DNA of 5,339 nucleotides from Nitrospirota bacterium (GTDB taxonomy: Bacteria; Nitrospirota; Nitrospiria; Nitrospirales; Nitrospiraceae), in the NCBI GenBank assembly GCA_016195505.1, contig JACPZN010000338.1:1-5339 (forward strand), written 5' to 3'. Below the pieces are notes generated by a model, which was given only the letters and a program-made list of their open reading frames with translations, searched no databases and was not told the origin of the DNA. A program made the translations under genes and the position numbers. The first letter of the stretch is position 1; every line of letters begins with the position of its first letter. Below, piece after piece: positions 1-4,181 of this stretch.

Positions 1-281
1 ATACTGATGACGAGCCGTAAGTTGGATTCGATCATCTGCTGGCGAGCCTGTTCATCGCCGGCCATCACGCGCTTCCCGAGCTGCTGCTCCTGCTTGAACG
101 TCAGCAGCGTCGAGCGGCGCACTTCGCGCAGGTAGCTCTTGAGCGTATCGAGACCTTCCGGCCGGCCGGATTCTTTCTCGGCAGGCTCAGACGCACCCTC
201 GCTGTGGGAGTCGTCCACATCGTCCACGACCTCCCGGCGCGCTTCGCCTATCTCAAGTCGCTCGTCGTGCTGTCGGCTCAT
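1..281 (-). CDS. RNA polymerase sigma factor, sigma-70 family (RpoS/RpoD-like), N-terminal part
   Basis: The first 93 codons of a sigma factor are present; the gene runs off the left edge. Sigma factors bind core RNA polymerase and direct it to promoters. After an acidic, probably disordered leader (residues 1-44, including EVVDDVDDSHSE) comes a clear region 1.2 (DTLKSYLREVRRSTLLT), then the KRVMAGDEQAR segment and MIESNLRLVIS, which opens region 2.1. The step from region 1.2 straight into MIESNLRLV, with a short leader, is closer to RpoS-type group 2 factors than to an E. coli RpoD with its large insertion, but the diagnostic regions 2.4 and 4.2 lie outside the window, so the group is unresolved. 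The ATG at 281 has an AAAGGA ribosome site about 11 nt upstream. An in-frame GTG at 308 directly abuts the acylphosphatase stop codon and is a less likely start. It is probably cotranscribed with the acylphosphatase gene. Confidence 0.9.
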   Translation of the reverse strand, partial: MSRQHDERLEIGEARREVVDDVDDSHSEGASEPAEKESGRPEGLDTLKSYLREVRRSTLLTFKQEQQLGKRVMAGDEQARQQMIESNLRLVIS

Positions 282-308
282 CCAGCGCTGTGTCCTTTGT
301 TCGTGCAC

Positions 309-674
309 CTAATACCAGATGCTGAAGCTTGAGAACCGGTCGGTTGCCGCACTCCATTCCGTCTCGATCTTCGTCACGCGCGCCGCGGGCGGCCCCTTCT
401 GCAATTCATGCAACAGCGCTTCGATCACGGATTTCTTGCCCTCTACATCCAGCTGGACCCGGCCATCGTCGAGATTTCGGACGCCGCCGGAAAGCCCGCG
501 TCGTGTCGCCACCCGAGCAGCAAAGGCACGATAGCCGACGCCTTGCACACGACCACTCACCGTGATGTGCGCACGAACCGTCGTCTCTCCTGCCGACTCA
601 GTCACTTGGCCTACCACGATCTCGCACGATCCCGGAGCCCGAGCGGAGCACTCACGCTCAACGGATATTCTCAC
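309..674 (-). CDS. acyP: Acylphosphatase
   Basis: Acylphosphatase (EC 3.6.1.7) is a small cytosolic enzyme that hydrolyses carboxyl-phosphate bonds such as acetyl phosphate. The family signature is complete: HITVSGRVQGVGYR carries the phosphate-binding loop and the catalytic Arg (residue 49), and GGVRNLDDGRVQLDVEG carries the catalytic Asn (residue 67). The Arg-Asn spacing of 18 matches the family. The C-terminus (FSSFSIWY) is also typical. The conserved domain begins near residue 35, so at 121 residues the reading frame has about 30 extra N-terminal residues compared with the usual length of about 90. The start is uncertain. The outermost GTG at 674 lies only 1 nt after a strong GGGGAGG motif, which is too close for normal initiation; in-frame GTGs at 617 (102 aa) and 605 (98 aa) have weak ribosome sites. 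The stop codon lies 27 bp before the sigma factor ATG, suggesting an operon. Confidence 0.9.
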   Translation of the reverse strand: MRISVERECSARAPGSCEIVVGQVTESAGETTVRAHITVSGRVQGVGYRAFAARVATRRGLSGGVRNLDDGRVQLDVEGKKSVIEALLHELQKGPPAARVTKIETEWSAATDRFSSFSIWY

Positions 675-675
675 A

Positions 676-682
676 CCTCCCC
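676..682 (-). promoter_or_regulatory. Strong Shine-Dalgarno-like motif upstream of the acylphosphatase frame
   Basis: The minus strand reads GGGGAGG here, the best ribosome-binding motif in the left half of the window. It sits 1 nt from the GTG at 674 and 7 nt from an in-frame ATA codon (668-666). Either initiation is at an unusual codon or spacing, or the true start is elsewhere and the motif is coincidental. Confidence 0.45.
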
Positions 683-810
683 AGGGCCGTCACGCGTTTT
701 GCAATTCTGCGCGTAAAAACTGGGAGAAGAAATTCCCGTGCATTACCCCGACACCGGATCATCATAAACGAAGACAACGTGACGAAGCCGGAACTAGCTG
801 GAAAGCAAAC

Positions 811-887
811 ACTGGAGGGGTTTATCCGCATGCGCTCATTACGACAAATCGAAAATGAGCACGCGGCTCTCACGAAGTGCGGTTTGG
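811..887 (+). repeat. Hairpin repeat unit A
   Basis: This is the first of three related units. It opens with ACTGGAGGGG and TTTATCCGC, contains an inverted repeat GCTCATT (834-840) / AATGAGC (854-860) with a 13-nt loop, and closes with CACGAAGTGCGGTTTGG (871-887). The opening is shared with unit B, with only two mismatches over the 19-base opening. The closing 17 bases are identical to the end of unit C. The bases before the opening (GAAAGCAAAC) also resemble those before unit B. Orientation is arbitrary and function is unknown. Confidence 0.75.
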
Positions 888-906
888 CATGGGGAGAAAA
901 GACATC

Positions 907-953
907 ACTGGAGGCGCTTATCCGCCGGCCTCAATAAGTAGGCCGGCGGCACG
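907..953 (+). repeat. Hairpin repeat unit B
   Basis: The second unit opens with ACTGGAGGCG and CTTATCCGCC and forms a perfect 10-bp stem, CCGCCGGCCT (922-931) with AGGCCGGCGG (940-949), around an 8-nt loop. It shares GCCTCAAT at the top of the left arm with unit C. After the stem it keeps only CACGAG of the closing motif, so the right end is degenerate or truncated. Its left end begins 96 bp after that of unit A. Confidence 0.75.
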
Positions 954-979
954 AGCAAGCTATTCTAAATGAGGATTCT

Positions 980-1128
<149 letters not shown>

Positions 1129-1166
1129 ACAAAATTGAGACAAGGAAAACGGGAAGAGGGATTGTC

Positions 1167-2270
1167 TTACAAGACAGGGGTAAAACGCAACCCGTGAGCT
1201 TCCGCCACACCCTGGCAGGTGACCTGTCCGTCCTTGAGATTGACCCCCTTGGCCAACCCTGGATCAGATCGAATCGCTCGATCCACACCTTCAGAAGCGA
1301 GGCGCACTAGATAAGGCAGAGTTGCATTGGTCAAGGCGAAAGTCGAGGTCCGGGGCACCACCACCGGCATATTCGCCACGCAATAGTGAAGTACGCCATC
1401 CACGACATACGTGGGATCGGAATGGGTCGTCGGCCTGGTCGTCTCGAAACACCCACCTTGATCGACCGATACATCCACCACGACAGATCCGGGCTTCATC
1501 TGTGAGACCAGCGAACGCGGCACCAGCTTGGGCGCCTTTGCGCCAGGAACGAGCACCGCGCCGATAACGAGATCGGCCTCGCACACAGCCTGCTCGATTG
1601 CGGCAGGACTCGCGGCGCGCGTCACGATTCGGCCTTGATAAAGATCATCGAGTAGGCGCAACCGCTCCACATCGAGATTGATCACAGTCACCTGCGCTCC
1701 CATGCCCACGGCGATGCGAGTCGCCGACGCCCCCACCACTCCCGCGCCGAGCACTGCCACCTTGCCCGGTTCCACACCGGGCACCCCGGCCAGCAATACT
1801 CCCCGACCACCATGGGTCTTCTCCAGATAATGCGCGCCGATCTGGACCGACATCCGCCCGGCTATTTCGCTCATCGGCCTCAGCATCGGCAGGCTGCCGT
1901 CTTTGGCCGCGGTCGTTTCGTATGCAATCGCCGTAATCTTTTTTTCCAAAAGCGCCTTGGTCAGATCCGGGAGAGATGCCAAATGGAGATAGGTGAACAG
2001 AACCTGGCCCGAACGAAAGAGATGACATTCAGAGAGCAACGGTTCTTTGACCTTCATAATCAATGCGGCCCTCTTGAAGACCTCGTCCTTTGAGCCGGCG
2101 ATCGCTGCACCGGCCTTGCGGTACTCGTCGTCGCTGAACCCGCTCCCTTGCCCCGCTGACGGCTCAATCCAGACCTCATGCCCGGACTGCCGCAAGGCTG
2201 CCGCGCCGTCCGGAGTGAGACCCACACGATATTCGTGATCTTTGAGTTCTTTTGGAATACCGATGATCAT
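1167..2270 (-). CDS. ald: Alanine dehydrogenase
   Basis: Alanine dehydrogenase (EC 1.4.1.1) interconverts L-alanine and pyruvate plus ammonium using NAD(H), normally as a cytosolic hexamer. The protein has 367 residues, the usual length, and aligns from the first residue (MIIGIPKEL). Residues known from the M. tuberculosis and Phormidium enzymes are present: Arg15 (HEYRVGLTP) and Lys75 (KVKEP) for pyruvate binding, His96 (FTYLHLA) and Asp270 (SVDQGGCFE) for catalysis, and the Rossmann loop G175-A-G177-VV-G180. The position equivalent to the NAD-ribose-binding Asp198 is Asn here (VTVINLD). An in-frame start nine codons upstream (2297) exists, but the ATG at 2270 is preferred because GGAGG lies 7 nt before it and family members start there. 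The gene is divergent from the ferredoxin cluster, and tRNA-Pro follows it. Confidence 0.96.
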   Translation of the reverse strand: MIIGIPKELKDHEYRVGLTPDGAAALRQSGHEVWIEPSAGQGSGFSDDEYRKAGAAIAGSKDEVFKRAALIMKVKEPLLSECHLFRSGQVLFTYLHLASLPDLTKALLEKKITAIAYETTAAKDGSLPMLRPMSEIAGRMSVQIGAHYLEKTHGGRGVLLAGVPGVEPGKVAVLGAGVVGASATRIAVGMGAQVTVINLDVERLRLLDDLYQGRIVTRAASPAAIEQAVCEADLVIGAVLVPGAKAPKLVPRSLVSQMKPGSVVVDVSVDQGGCFETTRPTTHSDPTYVVDGVLHYCVANMPVVVPRTSTFALTNATLPYLVRLASEGVDRAIRSDPGLAKGVNLKDGQVTCQGVAEAHGLRFTPVL

Positions 2271-2276
2271 GAACTT

Positions 2277-2284
2277 CCCTCCCC
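2277..2284 (-). promoter_or_regulatory. Ribosome binding site of ald
   Basis: The minus strand reads GGGGAGGG, with the GGAGG core 7 nt before the ATG at 2270. It settles the ald start against the in-frame upstream candidate at 2297. Confidence 0.8.
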
Positions 2285-2311
2285 TCGCACCGTACACGAT
2301 GTTCTCGATCC

Positions 2312-2317
2312 ATTATA
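2312..2317 (-). promoter_or_regulatory. Candidate -10 box of the ald promoter
   Basis: The minus strand carries a perfect TATAAT about 42 bp upstream of the ald start, within GTGTATATAATGG. No convincing -35 box lies 16-18 bp further upstream (best 3 of 6 matches), so transcription may depend on an activator or the match may be chance. Confidence 0.4.
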
Positions 2318-2364
2318 TACACTCTCAGGAGCGTTTCTGCACGCGAGGGGACCTCCCCGCTCGA

Positions 2365-2394
2365 TGGACAGTCCTGCGAATGCTGGTGTAAGAT
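2365..2394 (+). promoter_or_regulatory. Candidate sigma-70 promoter of the ferredoxin cluster
   Basis: TGGACA (2365-2370, 5 of 6 consensus matches) and TAAGAT (2389-2394, 4 of 6) are separated by 18 bp, with TG directly before the -10 box. Transcription would start near 2401, giving a leader of about 33 nt before the ATG at 2434. It lies back to back with the ald promoter region. Confidence 0.5.
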
Positions 2395-2423
2395 GCGCTC
2401 GTTTCCGGAACCTTGCACCCGAT

Positions 2424-2428
2424 GGAGG
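2424..2428 (+). promoter_or_regulatory. Ribosome binding site deciding the start of the zinc-ribbon protein
   Basis: GGAGG lies 5 nt before the ATG at 2434. The upstream in-frame starts (TTG at 2413, ATG at 2422) have no such motif and the second overlaps this one, so 2434 is chosen. Confidence 0.7.
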
Positions 2429-2433
2429 CGCGC

Positions 2434-2817
2434 ATGAACTCTTCGAACGGATCGTGTCATGCCTGCGGGGCCGGCAACGGCCCGCTCATGAAGTTTTCGC
2501 TAGGCAAGGACTTCTTCGGCCGTCCGTACGACCGTCTCTCTCCTTCCTCCGATCAAAGCCCCAAATGGTATTGCGCGTCCTGTTCCATGCACAAGAACCT
2601 GCAGCGGGATTTCCGAGACATTCGCGCCGAGTACGACAAACTGAACGCCGGCCAAGGGTCGGAACTCGCCAAAGGCGAGGAATTCCGCCGCGCGTCCGTG
2701 CGGCTGCGAGAAATCATGGCCATCCTGGATGCCGCGCAGGGACAGTCTCCGCTGCTTGCCGGCAATGACGTCAGGCTTTTAATGGAACGGCTCAATAGGG
2801 CCACCATGCCGGCCTAG
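2434..2817 (+). CDS. Small zinc-ribbon-like hypothetical protein
   Basis: I do not recognise this family. The 127-residue protein has two CxxC pairs: CHAC at residues 8-11 and CASC at 47-50, 35 residues apart. Such an arrangement usually forms a zinc ribbon or another four-cysteine metal site. Between them is a polar segment (KFSLGKDFFGRPYDR); after the second pair comes a charged, mostly helical C-terminal half (KNLQRDFRDIRAEYDKL onward). There is no signal peptide or membrane segment, so it should be cytosolic. It is the first gene of the plus-strand cluster and its stop lies 12 bp before the [2Fe-2S] ferredoxin ATG. An iron-sulfur site at the four cysteines cannot be excluded given the neighbours. 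The start at 2434 is set by its ribosome site; an ATG at 2422 would add four residues. Confidence 0.8.
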   Translation: MNSSNGSCHACGAGNGPLMKFSLGKDFFGRPYDRLSPSSDQSPKWYCASCSMHKNLQRDFRDIRAEYDKLNAGQGSELAKGEEFRRASVRLREIMAILDAAQGQSPLLAGNDVRLLMERLNRATMPA

Positions 2818-2829
2818 CGCAATTGCACA

Positions 2830-3183
2830 ATGCCGCCGTTTCAGCGTCATATCTTCGTCTGCATCAACCAACGCCCGAAGGATGATCCACGCGGCTGTTG
2901 CGCGAACTTGGGCTCGGAGAAACTCCACGCTCATTTCAAGAGCGAAACGAAACGGCTGAATCTCAAAGGGCTCGTGCGCGCGAACAAGGCCGGCTGCCTC
3001 GACCACTGCGAGCTGGGTCCCAGCGTGGTGATCTATCCAGAGGCCGTGTGGTACTGGGTCGGCACGGAAGCCGACGTGACCGAGATCATGGAACGGCATG
3101 TCGTGAAAGGTGAGATCGTCACCCGGTTGCTCATGCCGGACCATCCGGTTCCGGAGAAGCTCGCGCCGCTAAAGAAGGCCTAG
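2830..3183 (+). CDS. Thioredoxin-like [2Fe-2S] ferredoxin
   Basis: A soluble electron carrier of the thioredoxin-fold ferredoxin family (as in Aquifex Fd4 and NuoE/HoxE-type domains). The family pattern is complete: HIFVCINQRP with ligand Cys11, the RGCCANLGS segment with Cys24, then GCLDHC with Cys56 and Cys60, followed by the characteristic LGPSVVIYPEAVWYWVGTE and the EIMERHVVKGEIV tail. The spacing C-x12-C-x31-C-x3-C fits the family. Residue 23 is an additional Cys where the Aquifex protein, from memory, has Ser. The length of 117 residues is normal and there is no signal peptide. No clear ribosome site precedes the ATG; with only 12 bp after the previous stop, translation is probably coupled. 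The partner enzyme is not visible in the window. Confidence 0.93.
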   Translation: MPPFQRHIFVCINQRPKDDPRGCCANLGSEKLHAHFKSETKRLNLKGLVRANKAGCLDHCELGPSVVIYPEAVWYWVGTEADVTEIMERHVVKGEIVTRLLMPDHPVPEKLAPLKKA

Positions 3184-3207
3184 GACCTCCCACATCACAT
3201 CACGGCC

Positions 3208-3621
3208 ATGTCAACCGAAAACAAATGGAAGGCCAACCAGGACAAGGTGGCCTTCGCCAAACAGTTTCCTGGCCTGACACTGGACTGGAAAGCCTGCGAA
3301 GGAAAATCGGTCCAAGCCGTGATCCCCTTGACCGGCAAGCCCGGCGCCGCGGTGGTCGCGTTCACCGACGGTTCGTTTGCCGTCGTTCCACCGCTGACTC
3401 CTGAACCCTGGGAGCTCGGACAAGCCCTTGTCGATGCCCGTGCGCAACTTGAACCAACGCACAAGGCCGCTTATGTGGAGTATGATCGATTGACCAAGAA
3501 AGATAAGGATGCGCTGAAGTCCGCCCGGCTCGAAAAGATTATCGGCGCGATTCAGAATAACCTGGAACAAATTCCCGAGCTCAAGGACCGATTGAAAGCA
3601 CTCGTGAAGGAGTGGAAGTGA
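3208..3621 (+). CDS. Conserved-looking hypothetical protein between two ferredoxin genes
   Basis: I do not recognise this 137-residue protein. Its N-terminal half (about residues 20-65) has alternating hydrophobic strands (SVQAVIPL, AAVVAFTDGSFAVVPPL) suggestive of a small beta domain. The C-terminal half (about 66-137) is charged, helical and lysine-rich (YDRLTKKDKDALKSARLEK, then ELKDRLKALVKEWK). There is one cysteine (30), so it does not bind a cluster alone. There is no signal peptide or membrane segment. No ribosome site is visible before the ATG, 24 bp after the previous stop. Its TGA overlaps the start of the next ferredoxin gene by 4 bp, so the two are translationally linked. It may be a partner or assembly protein for a ferredoxin; that is inferred from position only. 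Confidence 0.8.
   Translation: MSTENKWKANQDKVAFAKQFPGLTLDWKACEGKSVQAVIPLTGKPGAAVVAFTDGSFAVVPPLTPEPWELGQALVDARAQLEPTHKAAYVEYDRLTKKDKDALKSARLEKIIGAIQNNLEQIPELKDRLKALVKEWK
3607..3612 (+). promoter_or_regulatory. Ribosome binding site of the dicluster ferredoxin
   Basis: AAGGAG lies inside the end of the preceding gene, 5 nt before the GTG at 3618. It selects this GTG over the in-frame GTG at 3612, which overlaps the motif, and over the ATG at 3642. Confidence 0.7.
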
Positions 3622-3920
3622 GCAGTCTCCCGGATCGAAACATGTTCGAGATCTTCTCGCAAGGTCTCTTCGAAGGAGTCAAGCCTATGATGGTCATTCG
3701 CGATCACCTCGTCCGCCATCCGGACCGCTGCACCCACCAGGCCATCTGCGTGCCTATCTGCCCGACCGGCGCCTGGCTCTCAACGCCGCCCTACAAATTC
3801 GACTCCTCTCGCTGTCTCGAGAGCTGCCGCCTCTGCCTGGATGCCTGTCCGTCACAGGCGATTTTCGCCGTGTTCAAGAAGGGCGAGAAGCTGTTGGAGC
3901 CGCAGAAGAAGACGGGGTAG
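3618..3920 (+). CDS. Small ferredoxin with two iron-sulfur cluster motifs, one lacking a cysteine
   Basis: A 100-residue bacterial-type ferredoxin, probably a soluble electron carrier. The start is the GTG that overlaps the previous stop (GTGA). The first motif is C38-THQAI-C44-VPI-CP (C48). The usual second cysteine of CxxCxxCxxxCP is Gln41, the pattern expected for a [3Fe-4S] cluster. The second motif is C66-LES-C70-RL-C73-LDA-CP (C77); all four cysteines are present, but the first spacing is three residues instead of two. Each CP cysteine normally ligates the other cluster. The first 30 residues (MFEIFSQGLFEGVKPMMVIRD) form an N-terminal extension unlike minimal ferredoxins. No twin-arginine or Sec signal is seen. 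It ends the four-gene cluster and is cotranscribed with its neighbours on spacing grounds. Cluster types are inferred from motifs. Confidence 0.88.
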   Translation: MSSLPDRNMFEIFSQGLFEGVKPMMVIRDHLVRHPDRCTHQAICVPICPTGAWLSTPPYKFDSSRCLESCRLCLDACPSQAIFAVFKKGEKLLEPQKKTG

Positions 3921-4181
3921 GCTGGTTGGTTCTAGTGCCGCGCCCCGCGCGCATCTGACAGTTCAGAACTTCATCAGCGGTGAGCGACGTGCTCGGTGCA
4001 TGCGCGCAATGTGGAAGCGACCAGCCCCCCCGGAAGGGAAAGAAATAGCCAGAGCTGACGACGGCGCTCGGTCAATGCGTGCACTATGGCAATTGGCCAT
4101 ACCACTGTGCGTGAAGCCGGGGAGGAAAAAGCAAGAAGGCCCCTGCACCACACATCTGTTCCTGCCGTGTACGCCGTTGGC
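3921..4181. other. Convergent intergenic region with an imperfect direct repeat
   Basis: This 261-bp gap separates the ends of the plus-strand cluster and the minus-strand DUF4382 gene. I see no credible gene or strong intrinsic terminator in either direction. The only T-run is CTTTTT on the minus strand near 4128-4133, without a good stem directly before it. The direct repeat and hairpin are listed separately. Confidence 0.5.
3991..4089. repeat. Imperfect 24-bp direct repeat, second copy leading into a hairpin
   Basis: Two copies, 3991-4014 and 4066-4089, match at 19 of 24 positions; both begin GCTCGGT and share ATGCG, GCA and TGG blocks. They are 75 bp apart. The second copy enters a hairpin: TATGGC (4085-4090), loop AATTG, GCCATA (4096-4101), with an outer GCAC/GTGC pair (4081-4084 and 4107-4110). 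The first copy contains TGCGCGCA, a short palindrome. Function is unknown. Confidence 0.5.

Noticed and set aside
658..873. Minus-strand open frame of 71 codons upstream of acylphosphatase
   Set aside because: It runs through the acylphosphatase ribosome site and repeat unit A, has no recognisable domain or convincing ribosome site, and looks like chance.
1163..1176. Palindrome TGTCTT-AC-AAGACA over the ald stop as an intrinsic terminator
   Set aside because: The loop would be only 2-4 nt and no T-run follows on the minus strand; it may be a chance palindrome.
1645..2028. Minus-strand open frame of 127 codons inside ald
   Set aside because: It is an alternative frame of ald with Arg/Gly/Ser-rich low-complexity composition and no domain.
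2178..2768. Open plus-strand frame of 196 codons across the ald start and the zinc-ribbon gene
   Set aside because: It overlaps two better-supported genes, spans the divergent promoter region and has Arg/Pro-rich composition typical of an out-of-frame reading in GC-rich DNA.
2779..3144. Minus-strand open frame of 121 codons opposite the [2Fe-2S] ferredoxin
   Set aside because: It is the antisense shadow of a clearly recognised ferredoxin gene and has no ribosome site or family match.
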